A stretch of DNA of 44,584 nucleotides from Mammaliicoccus stepanovicii (GTDB lineage Bacteria > Bacillota > Bacilli > Staphylococcales > Staphylococcaceae): assembly GCF_002902525.1 (NCBI RefSeq), contig NZ_PPQZ01000017.1, positions 1-44,584 on the forward strand. Direction: 5' to 3'. This document shows, piece after piece, positions 1-8,923 of the stretch. Below the pieces are notes generated by a model. The model searched no databases and was not told the origin of the DNA. It worked only from the letters and a program-made list of their open reading frames with translations. Position numbers and translations under genes: made by a program. Positions within the stretch are counted from its first letter, which is position 1. Each line of letters opens with the position of its first letter.

Positions 1-114
1 TTGATTGGTTAAGCCAATCACTCTTTGAAGTACTATTAGTACTCAAAATTATTGGAATTAACGTTGACATATTGTCATTCAGTTTTCAATGTTCATTTTG
101 CATCACAAGAAACA
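1..114 (-). other. 5' leader of an rRNA operon (pre-16S transcript)
   Basis: This stretch lies downstream of two rRNA-type promoters on the minus strand and runs off the left edge, where the 16S gene would lie. It contains two small dyads, at 3-19 (GATTGG/CCAATC) and 29-43 (AGTACT repeats), as expected in a structured pre-16S leader. In S. aureus an rRNA operon lies next to recR, which supports the call. The short plus-strand reading frame at 52-243 is not credible as a gene. The 16S gene itself is not in the window, so this is inferred from promoters and synteny. Confidence 0.6.
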
Positions 115-143
115 ACTATACAGTATAAAACATCTTGTGTCAA
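115..143 (-). promoter_or_regulatory. rRNA promoter P2
   Basis: On the minus strand a perfect -35 box TTGACA (138-143) is separated by exactly 17 bases from -10 box TATAGT (115-120). It reads leftward off the window. The consensus quality and the second promoter upstream are typical of tandem rRNA promoters in low-GC Gram-positives. Confidence 0.8.
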
Positions 144-208
144 CAACTTTTTGAAATTTAATTTATTAAGTGTTTTGATGTTTATTTATCTCTCGCTCAC
201 AAGATATA

Positions 209-237
209 ACTATACAGGGGAATCAACACTATCTCAA
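209..237 (-). promoter_or_regulatory. rRNA promoter P1
   Basis: On the minus strand a -35 box TTGAGA (232-237) is separated by 17 bases from -10 box TATAGT (209-214). It lies about 95 bases upstream of the second promoter and points the same way, giving a tandem P1/P2 layout in front of an off-window rRNA operon. Confidence 0.7.
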
Positions 238-279
238 GCGTAAAATTTACACCAAAACACCCTTTGTTCTCAAATATGA

Positions 280-1128
280 TTAATTCTCAACATATTCTAT
301 TAATTTTCCGTATAATCTTTCAGCATCCTTGTAGCCAGCATTGTATAAAGCATCTAATTTTCTAGGATCCTTCTCCACTCTATCGACTGCTAGTGTATCT
401 GTCGGTCTTATTACAAACAAATTCCCTTTATCTTCTTCCTCTTCAATCCATTCTAAAGTCTGGTTATAATGCTTATATCTTATTGCCATTAAGTGATTAA
501 TCTTTGGATATGCCTTCAATTTGAAAATTCTTGAGAACTTGCCTTGCTTCTTACGATAACCTTTTGGTCTTGTTAATATAAGAACATTCTTCTTATATCC
601 TTCATCTATAGCCTTCTGAAGTGGTATTGGATTGACTACACCACCATCAAGCAAAGTGTATCCTTTGTATTGAACAGGATTTGCCATCATTGGAAGTGAA
701 CTCGTTGCTTGGAGTGCTGTAAGTACGGTTCCTTTTGTTTCACTTTTATTGAAGTATACTGCTTCTCCAGTTTCACAATTTGTCGTGACAATGACAAACT
801 CTTCTTCAGCCTGATCGAATTTTTCAAAATCAAAAGGCTCAAGATATGTTGGGATTTGATGATAAACAAAGTCCATGCCAAATAATTCTTTTCTCTTTAT
901 ATAGTTAGAAAGTGATATATATCGTTTATCTGTAATATATTTTGCTGTTACTCGATGGTTTCGTCGGTATTGTCTTGATAAGTAACTGGCAGCCATTGAA
1001 GCACCAGCTGATACACCTATATTGTATTCGAAATATAAATCTTTCTTTATAAAGAAATCTAATACTCCCGCTGTGTACATACTTCTCATGCCGCCGCCCT
1101 CTAATATCAATCCTGTGTCTTTTATCAT
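280..1128 (-). CDS. patatin-like phospholipase family protein
   Basis: This is a 282-residue soluble serine lipase of the patatin family, predicted to hydrolyse acyl ester bonds of lipids. The catalytic dyad is visible: an oxyanion-hole glycine run GGGMR at 11-15, the nucleophile in GVSAG with Ser40, and the Asp of DGG at 161. No signal peptide is seen, so it should be cytoplasmic. The ATG start is preceded only by a weak AAGAG ribosome site. A terminator at 1185-1226 separates it from recR, so it is probably its own transcript. It sits between recR and the rRNA promoters. Family is clear; substrate is unknown. Confidence 0.85.
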   Translation of the reverse strand: MIKDTGLILEGGGMRSMYTAGVLDFFIKKDLYFEYNIGVSAGASMAASYLSRQYRRNHRVTAKYITDKRYISLSNYIKRKELFGMDFVYHQIPTYLEPFDFEKFDQAEEEFVIVTTNCETGEAVYFNKSETKGTVLTALQATSSLPMMANPVQYKGYTLLDGGVVNPIPLQKAIDEGYKKNVLILTRPKGYRKKQGKFSRIFKLKAYPKINHLMAIRYKHYNQTLEWIEEEEDKGNLFVIRPTDTLAVDRVEKDPRKLDALYNAGYKDAERLYGKLIEYVEN

Positions 1129-1184
1129 ATTTACACTCTTTTCTTTGTTTATCTTAAATAAATACTATCATTTAATCAAAAAAC

Positions 1185-1226
1185 AGACATCTCTTTTAAA
1201 AATCTTTTCGATTTTTCGAGATGTCT
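1185..1226 (-). terminator. rho-independent terminator after recR
   Basis: The outer arms AGACATCTC (1185-1193) and GAGATGTCT (1218-1226) pair. An inner AAAAATC/GATTTTT stem lies between them. On the minus strand the hairpin is followed by a run of six T. It should end the dnaX-ybaB-recR transcript. Confidence 0.75.
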
Positions 1227-1277
1227 TGATATTTATTGGAAGTAAAAACGCATTCACTTTACTTCTTATCATGATTA

Positions 1278-1877
1278 TTAAATTTCAGTTCGGCCAGTAA
1301 TGGCTTTAGAAAGTGTAACTTCATCTGCATATTCTAAATCGCCGCCAACAGGTAAGCCGTGTGCTAACCTCGTTGTCTTTATTCCTATAGGCTTAACTAG
1401 TCTAGATATATACATCGCAGTGGATTCACCTTCAATGTTAGGATTCGTAGCCAATATAATTTCATTTACTTCATCAGATTTTAATCGTTCTAATAAAGTA
1501 GGAACATTTATATCTTCTGGACCAATTCCTTCCATTGGAGAGATAGCGCCATGTAAGACATGATACAAACCTTTATATTCACGCATTTTCTCCATTGCAA
1601 TAACATCTTTAGAATCTTGAACAACACAGATGACTGAGCGGTCTCTTTGTTTATCCTGACAAATTTGGCATGGAGAAACGTCTGTAATATGACCACAAAT
1701 CTCACAATAAGTTAACTCTCTTTTAACGTCTACAAGCGATTTAGCAAACAAGACAACATCGTCTTCCTTCATATCTAATACATGAAATGCTAATCGTTGT
1801 GCCGTCTTTGGACCTATACCTGGCAATTTCATAAAACTATCAATTAACTTAGATATCGGTTCAGGGTAAAACATCAT
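1278..1877 (-). CDS. recR: recombination mediator protein RecR
   Basis: RecR works with RecO and RecF to load RecA at single-strand gaps during recombinational repair. The 199-residue protein is the usual length. It has an N-terminal helix-hairpin-helix region ([14 protein letters not shown], 18-31), a four-cysteine zinc site (C58, C61, C70, C73) and a Toprim domain from about residue 81. Its ATG overlaps the TAA stop of ybaB (TAATG), so the two are translationally coupled. Two ATG codons lie in tandem, and either could be the start. The dnaX-ybaB-recR order is a conserved Firmicute operon. Confidence 0.97.
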   Translation of the reverse strand: MMFYPEPISKLIDSFMKLPGIGPKTAQRLAFHVLDMKEDDVVLFAKSLVDVKRELTYCEICGHITDVSPCQICQDKQRDRSVICVVQDSKDVIAMEKMREYKGLYHVLHGAISPMEGIGPEDINVPTLLERLKSDEVNEIILATNPNIEGESTAMYISRLVKPIGIKTTRLAHGLPVGGDLEYADEVTLSKAITGRTEI

Positions 1878-2197
1878 TACATCATTCCAGGAATGTTAAG
1901 ACCTTTTGTATGTTTACCTAAACGATCAGCAGTCACATCATCCGCTTTAGTTAAAGCATCATTTGTTGCTGCTAACACTAAATCTTGTAACATTTCTATA
2001 TCTTCAGGGTCAACTACATCTTCTTTAATGATTACATCTAATATTTCTTTATGACCTGAAACGACAACAGTAACCATTCCGCCACCTGCTGTACCTTCAA
2101 TTTTTTCTTCTTTTAGCTTTTCTTGTTCTTCAGCCATTTTCTTTTGCATTTTTTGCATTTGTTTCATCATTTGTTGCATATTTCCGCCACCGCGCAT
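1877..2197 (-). CDS. YbaB/EbfC family nucleoid-associated protein
   Basis: This is a 106-residue small basic DNA-binding protein of the YbaB/EbfC family, which forms tweezer-like dimers and associates with the nucleoid. The methionine- and glutamine-rich N-terminus ([14 protein letters not shown]), charged coiled helix and [11 protein letters not shown] core strand are typical. The start is supported by AGGAGG eight bases upstream. It lies between dnaX and recR, its normal place, and its stop overlaps the recR start by one base. Confidence 0.95.
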   Translation of the reverse strand: MRGGGNMQQMMKQMQKMQKKMAEEQEKLKEEKIEGTAGGGMVTVVVSGHKEILDVIIKEDVVDPEDIEMLQDLVLAATNDALTKADDVTADRLGKHTKGLNIPGMM

Positions 2198-2288
2198 AAA
2201 TTCGTCCTCCTAATATCAATTATATTAAATAATATAAATTCATTTTTGTCATATTTATTATACATACCTTTGAAGATGATGTCATGTA

Positions 2289-3980
2289 TTACTCATCTGT
2301 AACATGAACAGTATCTTTACCAAATAGTTCTTGCGCTTTTTTTACAATATCGGTCTCTTCTGGTTTCTCTTCTTCTTTACCCGCTTCAGATCCCGATTGA
2401 TTCGCTTTTTTCGATTGGATATATTGTTGTCTTACTTCTAACCATTGTGAGTTTGGCACACCAACCACTTTTACAGTTTTATCTACTATTTCACATACAA
2501 TCGTTTCAATGTGATTTCTTTTTTCATCATCTTTATTCACAATTTCACAATGTATATCTTCATCAAATTTAACCAGCACGTGATCTTCACTAGCTGCTAC
2601 TGGTTCTGAATTCAACAATAGACTGACTAATGCTCTTTGTTCTTTTTCTTTTACAGCTTCAATTACTGCTTTCCACTTTTCCTTTAGTAAATTCAAATCA
2701 TCTCTATTAGCATGGTCAAGCACTCTCTCAATCTGTCTTATCGAGAAGACATGCTTAGATTGCTTTCTAGAAACACTATGTTTACTTTCAGTTGGTTTAG
2801 TTTTTTGCAGTTGACCACCTTGTGATAACTGGTTAATTTGTTCTTCTAGATGTTTAATTTTAGCTTCTACAGCACTTGATGTTGTATTTGAAACTTGTGC
2901 ACTTTGATTATTGGTTGAACTACTACTCGAAACTAGCTCTGACAATTTTACAATCAATATTTCAATATGGACATTTTGGTTTATAGCAAACCTCATTGAA
3001 ACAAGCGTATCATTTATGCAATCTATCATTTTATACATTGCATTTAAATCTATTTGATTTAAAGCATGCTCTTCATCGTTTTGTTCAATTGTTTTTGCGA
3101 CTATGGCATCTCTTATGAAATAAATCATGTCATTAACTAACCGGTTCACTTCTTTACCACTCGCAATAAATTCATGATAGCGCGTAAATGCTCGTTTCAC
3201 ATCTTGCTCCACAATATCATTGAACAATGCATTTAAAGCTGCTTTATCAACACTACCCGTTACATTTAACGCATGTTCTAGAGATAAATGACCATCTCCA
3301 AAAGCAATTGCTTGATCCATGATACTGAGCGCATCACGCATACCACCTTCTGAAACATGTGCAATAAATGCTAACGCATCTTGTTCGTACTCAATTCCTT
3401 GTTCTATAGCAACATAGGCTAATCTTTCTTCTATTTCTCCAGTATTAATAGCTTTGAAATCAAACCTTTGGCAACGAGAAATAATAGTTGGTGGGATTTT
3501 GTGAGGTTCTGTCGTAGCTAAAATAAAAATAGCATGACTAGGTGGTTCTTCAAGGGTTTTCAATAGCGCATTAAACGCACCCGTTGTTAACATATGAACT
3601 TCATCAATGATATAAACTTTAAATTTAGATTCACTCGGTGCATATTTAACTTTATCTCTAATGTTTCTAATTTCATCAACACCATTATTACTTGCAGCAT
3701 CTATTTCAATAACATCCGAATTTGTACCTTTCGTGATACCTGTACATATTGCACATTCATTACAAGGTTCACCGTCTGTATTTACTGTACAATTAATTGC
3801 TTTTGCAAAAATTTTAGCAATACTCGTCTTACCAGTTCCTCTTGGGCCATTAAATAAATAAGCGTGCGATTGCTTTTCTTTTTGAATTGCATTTCTTAAT
3901 GTTTTTGTGACATGCTTTTGACCAACAACATCTGAAAATGCTTGTGGTCTGTACACTCTATACAAAGCCTGATAATTCAA
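2289..3980 (-). CDS. dnaX: DNA polymerase III subunit gamma/tau
   Basis: This is the clamp-loader ATPase that opens the sliding clamp and, through tau, links polymerase cores at the fork. Of 563 residues the N-terminal AAA+ module shows Walker A GPRGTGKT (45-52), zinc cysteines C64, C73, C76 and C79, Walker B with DEVH (126-129) and the SRC motif (168-170). A Ser/Thr/Gln/Lys-rich linker near 350-410 precedes a divergent C-terminal tau region. The start codon is TTG, chosen because GGAGG lies eight bases upstream and the protein begins MNYQALYRVYRP like its relatives. No frameshift signal for a short gamma form was established. Confidence 0.97.
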   Translation of the reverse strand: MNYQALYRVYRPQAFSDVVGQKHVTKTLRNAIQKEKQSHAYLFNGPRGTGKTSIAKIFAKAINCTVNTDGEPCNECAICTGITKGTNSDVIEIDAASNNGVDEIRNIRDKVKYAPSESKFKVYIIDEVHMLTTGAFNALLKTLEEPPSHAIFILATTEPHKIPPTIISRCQRFDFKAINTGEIEERLAYVAIEQGIEYEQDALAFIAHVSEGGMRDALSIMDQAIAFGDGHLSLEHALNVTGSVDKAALNALFNDIVEQDVKRAFTRYHEFIASGKEVNRLVNDMIYFIRDAIVAKTIEQNDEEHALNQIDLNAMYKMIDCINDTLVSMRFAINQNVHIEILIVKLSELVSSSSSTNNQSAQVSNTTSSAVEAKIKHLEEQINQLSQGGQLQKTKPTESKHSVSRKQSKHVFSIRQIERVLDHANRDDLNLLKEKWKAVIEAVKEKEQRALVSLLLNSEPVAASEDHVLVKFDEDIHCEIVNKDDEKRNHIETIVCEIVDKTVKVVGVPNSQWLEVRQQYIQSKKANQSGSEAGKEEEKPEETDIVKKAQELFGKDTVHVTDE

Positions 3981-4015
3981 AATGGCACCTCCAACGTTTC
4001 ATTTACATACCTTAC

Positions 4016-4024
4016 ATTATATCA
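4016..4024 (-). promoter_or_regulatory. candidate extended -10 promoter for dnaX
   Basis: On the minus strand TGATATAAT gives an extended -10 (TG, one base, TATAAT) about 36 bases upstream of the TTG start codon of dnaX. No good -35 box is seen, which is acceptable for an extended -10 promoter. This is inference from the motif alone. Confidence 0.45.
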
Positions 4025-4052
4025 TGAATTTTTTTATACTTCTTTAATTATA

Positions 4053-4586
4053 CTATTGGAAAGCTTCAGGATAATGCACTGTACCTTTCACTTCTTTAGT
4101 AGGATGTTCAAATACATACTTGAACATAAAATTTTCATCCGGGACATCGAATGGAGGATATATATTAAATTCAGATGCTGGTTTATATCCTAACTTTTTA
4201 TAATATTCTGCATGACCAAGAACTACGACACCAATATAGCCATTTTCATATGCTCTATATTCTAATGCTTCTATTAACGCTTTACCGATACCCCTATTTT
4301 GTACTTCAGGTAAAACTGAAACAGGTGCTAGTGCTAATACGACATTGTTTTCGTCATCAGAATCCACAGATACTTCTGACATCATAGCATGTCCTAAAAT
4401 TTTCCCAGATTCTGTTTTAGCGACTACTTCTAATTCGGCATTATATGTTAATGACTTTCTAATTTTTCCTATTAACTCATGTTCCTTGCCGTCAGAGTGT
4501 TCTGCATTTTGAAAAGCCTTCTTAACAACATCTTTCGCTAATTCATATTCCGATTCTACAATTGTACCTATCAGTAATTGTGTCAT
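4053..4586 (-). CDS. GNAT family N-acetyltransferase
   Basis: This is a GCN5-related N-acetyltransferase of 177 residues, using acetyl-CoA to acetylate an unknown small molecule or protein. The fold is shown by a beta-strand segment LALAPVSVLPEVQNRGIGKAL, which holds the V-x-P-x-x-(Q/R)-x-x-G-x-G acetyl-CoA loop, and by a late AEYYKKLGYKPA motif. I place the start at the second ATG (4586). The upstream ATG at 4598 abuts the AAGGGG ribosome site and leaves no spacing. The gene lies between the SRP RNA terminator and dnaX, on the same strand. Confidence 0.85.
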   Translation of the reverse strand: MTQLLIGTIVESEYELAKDVVKKAFQNAEHSDGKEHELIGKIRKSLTYNAELEVVAKTESGKILGHAMMSEVSVDSDDENNVVLALAPVSVLPEVQNRGIGKALIEALEYRAYENGYIGVVVLGHAEYYKKLGYKPASEFNIYPPFDVPDENFMFKYVFEHPTKEVKGTVHYPEAFQ

Positions 4587-4613
4587 GTAAAATTTCATCC
4601 CCTTGATATAACA

Positions 4614-4639
4614 AAAAGGGTGACCGCGGTCACCCTTTT
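4614..4639 (-). terminator. terminator of the SRP RNA gene
   Basis: This is a perfect 26-base palindrome with arms of AAAAGGGTGACCG, followed on the minus strand by a short T run. It lies about 40 bases beyond the 3' end of the SRP RNA. Confidence 0.8.
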
Positions 4640-4678
4640 CTCATTTATATTTATATGTTTATTAGTTTTAAATTAAAT

Positions 4679-4951
4679 ACCGTGCACCTTTGCTTTGAAC
4701 AAACACCACAAGCGTAACCTCAGTCGTTAGCTAAACCTCGGCAACCCTACGGCACATACAATGATCCACTTAATGCTGCTTCCTTCCGGACCTGACATGA
4801 TTCATGGGTTTGTATTGCATAGGACCGACGTCTTCAGACACCACGTGCTGAGGGCAGACCTCACAATAATATGTCCGCGGCAAAGGAATTCAGTCCTGCA
4901 TAAGCGGATTTCAAGTACAGGGAACCGCTACCTCCCCACTTAGCACGGCAA
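4679..4951 (-). ncRNA. ffs: signal recognition particle RNA, large Gram-positive type (scRNA/4.5S)
   Basis: This is the RNA scaffold of the signal recognition particle, which binds Ffh and directs membrane proteins to the translocon. On the minus strand it carries the hallmark Ffh-binding hairpin with GTCAGGTCCGGAAGGAAGCA. The 5' end (CCGTGCTAAGTGGGGAGGTA) closes with the 3' end (GGTGCACGGT). The length of about 273 bases matches the Bacillus-type RNA with an Alu domain. Ends are estimated from pairing to within a few bases. It has its own promoter and terminator. Confidence 0.95.
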
Positions 4952-4956
4952 TATAT

Positions 4957-4986
4957 ATAGTACAACAAAACCTTAACATTTGGCAA
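4957..4986 (-). promoter_or_regulatory. promoter of the SRP RNA
   Basis: On the minus strand -35 TTGCCA (4981-4986) and -10 TACTAT (4957-4962) are 18 bases apart, placing the start of transcription about 6-8 bases before the SRP RNA 5' end. It lies in the gap after the treR stop codon. Confidence 0.6.
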
Positions 4987-5003
4987 GTAAAAACCATCTA
5001 CAA

Positions 5004-5732
5004 TTAAATTGTTTTGTTAATTACGCGTCGTGAAAAATCAACGAACTTGAATTCTCTCGCAATATGCCTTGAAATATTGTATTGAAATCGTTCTGCATTT
5101 TTCAAATAAACAATGCCTCTTACAGTCGCAGTATAAGGTGGATTCAATTGGCCAAAGTATTTTTCTTCTTTTTCAGTCATTTCTTCAAATGTAATAGATT
5201 TGTTTGAATAACTTATCTCGACATTCATTTCTTGTTCAATATATTGATAGATAGATCGAGCAACAATTTCTCTTGTTAGTTTAGGTACTTGCTTACATAT
5301 AAAATAATCTTCATCCATAATATGAACTTTATTATCTTTTTTACGCGTTCTTATGACATGCCATAGCTTTTCGTCTTCATTTAAATCTAATGCATGTTTA
5401 ACGATTGGTACTTCTTCAGCTTTAATGACTTCAAAGACTTCTACTGTCGTTTTATAATCGAGGCCTAATCTTTGATTAATTTCTTGAAAACTAATCATTT
5501 CAGAAATAGGGAATTGAATAATCCCTTCATATATAACAACCGATCCCTTACCACGTAATTTTTGTATATAGCCTTTTTCTTGTAGCAGGTTCAAAGCTTT
5601 CCTCACAGTTTCTCTTGAAGTTGAATATAACTTTGTTAATTCATTTTCAGAAGGTAGTTGCTGTAAATGAGCATACTCACCATTTATAATTTTTTCACAA
5701 ATGGATTGATAAATTTTCATATACTTGTTCAT
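5004..5732 (-). CDS. treR: trehalose operon repressor, GntR family
   Basis: TreR represses the trehalose genes and is relieved by trehalose 6-phosphate. The 242-residue protein has an N-terminal winged helix of GntR/HutC type (recognition segment SRETVRKALNLLQEKGYIQK, about 46-65) and a C-terminal UTRA effector domain. It is the last gene of treP-treC-treR, 29 bases after treC, with GAGGTG before its ATG. The palindromic site at 8901-8916 in front of treP is its likely operator. Identity rests on family, operon context and operator together. Confidence 0.93.
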   Translation of the reverse strand: MNKYMKIYQSICEKIINGEYAHLQQLPSENELTKLYSTSRETVRKALNLLQEKGYIQKLRGKGSVVIYEGIIQFPISEMISFQEINQRLGLDYKTTVEVFEVIKAEEVPIVKHALDLNEDEKLWHVIRTRKKDNKVHIMDEDYFICKQVPKLTREIVARSIYQYIEQEMNVEISYSNKSITFEEMTEKEEKYFGQLNPPYTATVRGIVYLKNAERFQYNISRHIAREFKFVDFSRRVINKTI

Positions 5733-5761
5733 GTTTTCACCTCTATACCTTCTATTAACCT

Positions 5762-7405
5762 TTAGACTTCACTCAATTTCACTACAAACGCATCGTATGC
5801 TTGTAATTGATTTCCTTGTAATTCACTGTTTGTTACCATGATTTCACCTTCAATATCTATTCCTTCAGGTAAAGGTACTAGATGGTTTGAGTAGTTTGCT
5901 ACAACTAACCATTCTTCATCGTTGAAAACTCTTTTGTATACAAATAAATCTAGATGTTCCATATACAATGGTTCAACTTCACCATAAGTTACTATGTCAT
6001 GTTCGTGTCGAATTTTAATGAGCTTTTGATACGTATAAAATACTGAATTTGGATCTTTCAATGCTTGTTCAACATTTATTGTTTTATAATTGTTAGGAAT
6101 TCCAATCCACGGTGTTCCTGTCGTGAAACCTGCATTTTCATCATCATTCCATTGTATAGGTGTTCTTGAATTATCACGTGATTTTTGTCCAATAACTTTC
6201 ATTATCATTTCCTCAGTATTGCCATTTGCTTTAAGTTTTTGATAAGCATTAAGCGATTCTACATCACGGTATTCATCAATCGATGTAAATCCAGGATCGG
6301 TCATGCCTATTTCTTCACCTTGATATACATAAGGCGTTCCTTGCAACATGTGCAGTGAAATTGCTAACATTTTTGCAGATTTTATTCTGTTTTCTTCCGT
6401 TTCATCATTACCAAAACGCGTTACAACTCTAGGTTGATCATGGTTACACCAAAAGATTGCGTTCCATCCATTACCTTTAGCAATATTTATTTGCCAATCC
6501 ATTAAGATTCTTTTCAATTCAAGAAAATCTAATTTCATATCAGACCATTTTTCACCATTTTTATAATCTACTTTCAAATGATGAAAGTTAAACACGCTAT
6601 TTAATTCTTTGCGTTTCGGATTCGTATATTTAATACTATTATCTATTGTAGTCGATGACATTTCCCCAACAGTCATGATATCTTTATCACCAAATGTATG
6701 TTTATTTAGCTCTTGTAAATATTCATGAACTTTTGGGCCATCCGTGTAAAATTCTTTTCCTATTGCTTCTGAATTTTGAAATTCACCTTTAGAAATTAAA
6801 TTAATTACATCAAATCGGAAACCATCAACTCCGAAATCAATCCAATAATTTATCATGGCATAAATTTCTTTTTTTAACTCCGAATTTTCCCAATTTAAAT
6901 CCGCTTGAGAAATATCAAACAATCTTAAATAATAGCTTTCAGTTTGTTCGTCATACGTCCAAGCATTACCACCAAATTTAGATTCCCAATTCGTTGGTGG
7001 CTCGTCTTTTGATCCTTCTTTCCAAATATAATAATCACGGTATGGATTATCTTTAGATTTCCGAGACTCAACAAACCAATGATGAGATGTTGACGTATGG
7101 TTTATTACAATATCTAGCATTACTTTTATACCTAGTTTGTGCGCTTCCTTCAATAATCTTTTGACATCAGCTTTCGTACCAAAATCTGGATTAATTTCAT
7201 AGTAATCACTAATGTCATAACCATTATCGTTCATAGGAGATTGATATATCGGTGTAAGCCAAATATAATCAACGCCTAACGTTTCTAAATATGGTAATTT
7301 TTCTATAATCCCGTTTAAATCGCCTTGTCCATTTCCAGTTGTATCGTTAAAAGACTTTGGATATATTTGATAAACGACTGATTTTTTCCAATCTGATACA
7401 GCCAT
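5762..7405 (-). CDS. treC: alpha,alpha-phosphotrehalase (trehalose-6-phosphate hydrolase)
   Basis: This glycoside hydrolase family 13 enzyme splits trehalose 6-phosphate into glucose and glucose 6-phosphate in the cytoplasm. Of 547 residues the (beta/alpha)8 barrel shows the family motifs DIVINHTS (98-105), GFRFDVIN with nucleophile Asp199, VGEMS with acid/base Glu248 and NHDQPR with His322-Asp323. A C-terminal beta domain follows. It sits 22 bases downstream of treP. The start has AAGGAG upstream. The trehalose context favours phosphotrehalase over oligo-1,6-glucosidase. Confidence 0.95.
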   Translation of the reverse strand: MAVSDWKKSVVYQIYPKSFNDTTGNGQGDLNGIIEKLPYLETLGVDYIWLTPIYQSPMNDNGYDISDYYEINPDFGTKADVKRLLKEAHKLGIKVMLDIVINHTSTSHHWFVESRKSKDNPYRDYYIWKEGSKDEPPTNWESKFGGNAWTYDEQTESYYLRLFDISQADLNWENSELKKEIYAMINYWIDFGVDGFRFDVINLISKGEFQNSEAIGKEFYTDGPKVHEYLQELNKHTFGDKDIMTVGEMSSTTIDNSIKYTNPKRKELNSVFNFHHLKVDYKNGEKWSDMKLDFLELKRILMDWQINIAKGNGWNAIFWCNHDQPRVVTRFGNDETEENRIKSAKMLAISLHMLQGTPYVYQGEEIGMTDPGFTSIDEYRDVESLNAYQKLKANGNTEEMIMKVIGQKSRDNSRTPIQWNDDENAGFTTGTPWIGIPNNYKTINVEQALKDPNSVFYTYQKLIKIRHEHDIVTYGEVEPLYMEHLDLFVYKRVFNDEEWLVVANYSNHLVPLPEGIDIEGEIMVTNSELQGNQLQAYDAFVVKLSEV

Positions 7406-7427
7406 GTTGGTTAGACTCCTTTTTAAT

Positions 7428-8864
7428 TTATTCTTTCACCATTTTTTTAACTTTTTCTTTAGCAAACCTTGAGAATATAACAGTTAAAATTGCTGGTAAG
7501 AAAATCGCAATACCTGTTGCCAAACCAAATACGCCCCAATATTCACGTTTAATTGAAATGATGGCTGGAATACCACCAACACCTACACTACCTAAAACAG
7601 TATTAGCACCAACAAAAGCTCCTAACAAGCATGATGTAATAATTGATGCGAAGAACGGATATTTCAACGGTAAGTTGACACCAAACATTGCTGGTTCTGT
7701 AACACCAAGAAATGCAGATATACCAGAAGTTACCGCTAAACCTTGTTCTTTAGCCATTTTACGTTGTCGATAAACTAACCAAGCTCCAAATGCTGCTGAA
7801 CCTTGACAAATATTAGAAATCGCCACGATTGGCCATAAGTAAGTACCACCTAAGCTACTACCCATTAACTGAAAATCTACAGCCAAGAACATATGATGTA
7901 AACCTGTAATAACAAGTGGTGCGTAGAACAATCCATAAACTGCTCCACCTAACCATCCAGCACTTTCGAAGATTGATTGAATACCATTCGTAATTAAAGT
8001 ACCGAGCTCTAATGCTAATGGACCTATTACAATAAACGATAAGAATCCAGTGATTAACAGTGCAACTGGACCTACTACTAACATTTTAATTGAATCATGA
8101 ACACGTTTCACTAAAAATTTCTCGATTACTGACAATACCCATGTTGCTATTAATACTGGTAACACTTGACCTTGATAATTTAATTGTTTTATATCTAAAC
8201 CAAATATATGCCACACAGGAATTTCACTTGACTTACCGCCACCTAAATCATATTGAGACGCAAGTTGCGGATGAAGTAAGATTAATCCTAATACTAACCC
8301 CAAAATCGGACTACCACCAAACACTCGCATCGCTGACCAACCAATTAATGCCGGCAAGAAGATAAATGCGGTACTCGCGATCACGTTTATAATATTAGCA
8401 AAGTCTGCTAACCAAACATATTGTTCGACTAGTGGTTTTGGACCAAATAAATCTTTAGCAGTTAATACATTATTTAAACCTAATAATAAACCAGCTGTCA
8501 CAATCGCTGGCAAGATTGGAATAAACACATCTCCTAATAATTTAATTAACCTTTGAAACGGATTCATCTTTTGTTCTGATGCCTTCTTTACATCATCTTT
8601 CGAACTTTCTGATATACCTGTTTCTTCTTGAAACACTTTGTACGCCTCATCTACAGTTCCCGGTCCAATAACAATTTGAAATTGATTATTTGCTGAGAAC
8701 GACCCTTTCACTAAATCAATTTCTTCAAGTTCAGCCTTGTCTATTAAACTTTCATCATTTAATACTAACCTTAATCGCGTTACACAGTGTGTTGCAGCGT
8801 TAACGTTGTCTTTCCCGCCGATTGCATGAATGATTTTCTTAACATCATCTCTTTTTACAGCCAT
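7428..8864 (-). CDS. treP: PTS trehalose-specific EIIBC component
   Basis: This is the membrane permease that imports trehalose and phosphorylates it to trehalose 6-phosphate. I start it at the ATG at 8864, giving 478 residues. AGGGGAG lies eight bases upstream and the protein then begins with the EIIB domain (MAVKRDDVKK). Longer upstream reading would run through the promoter and operator. EIIB carries the phosphorylated Cys27 in THCVTRLR. From about residue 105 a multi-span EIIC domain follows, with the GVTEPAMFGVNLP motif. No EIIA domain is present, so a general glucose-type EIIA must supply phosphate. Confidence 0.96.
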   Translation of the reverse strand: MAVKRDDVKKIIHAIGGKDNVNAATHCVTRLRLVLNDESLIDKAELEEIDLVKGSFSANNQFQIVIGPGTVDEAYKVFQEETGISESSKDDVKKASEQKMNPFQRLIKLLGDVFIPILPAIVTAGLLLGLNNVLTAKDLFGPKPLVEQYVWLADFANIINVIASTAFIFLPALIGWSAMRVFGGSPILGLVLGLILLHPQLASQYDLGGGKSSEIPVWHIFGLDIKQLNYQGQVLPVLIATWVLSVIEKFLVKRVHDSIKMLVVGPVALLITGFLSFIVIGPLALELGTLITNGIQSIFESAGWLGGAVYGLFYAPLVITGLHHMFLAVDFQLMGSSLGGTYLWPIVAISNICQGSAAFGAWLVYRQRKMAKEQGLAVTSGISAFLGVTEPAMFGVNLPLKYPFFASIITSCLLGAFVGANTVLGSVGVGGIPAIISIKREYWGVFGLATGIAIFLPAILTVIFSRFAKEKVKKMVKE

Positions 8865-8894
8865 CCCATTCACTCCCCTTTTTAAATTACTTGA

Positions 8895-8923
8895 ATTATA
8901 ACTTGTATATACAAGTGTGTAAA
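8895..8923 (-). promoter_or_regulatory. promoter of the treP-treC-treR operon
   Basis: On the minus strand -35 TTTACA (8918-8923) is 17 bases from -10 TATAAT (8895-8900). The spacer is filled by the TreR-type palindrome, so a bound repressor would block RNA polymerase directly. Confidence 0.8.
8901..8916. promoter_or_regulatory. TreR operator
   Basis: The perfect 16-base palindrome ACTTGTATATACAAGT lies exactly between the -35 and -10 boxes of the tre promoter. It contains TTGTATATACAA, the core of the known Bacillus subtilis TreR sites. Assignment to TreR is from that resemblance and from position. Confidence 0.75.

Noticed and set aside
52-243. Plus-strand 63-residue reading frame
   Set aside because: It lies across two rRNA-type promoters on the other strand, has no ribosome site and no recognisable sequence.
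3594-4193. Several plus-strand reading frames opposite dnaX and the GNAT gene
   Set aside because: They are antisense shadows of well-conserved genes, without ribosome sites or family motifs.
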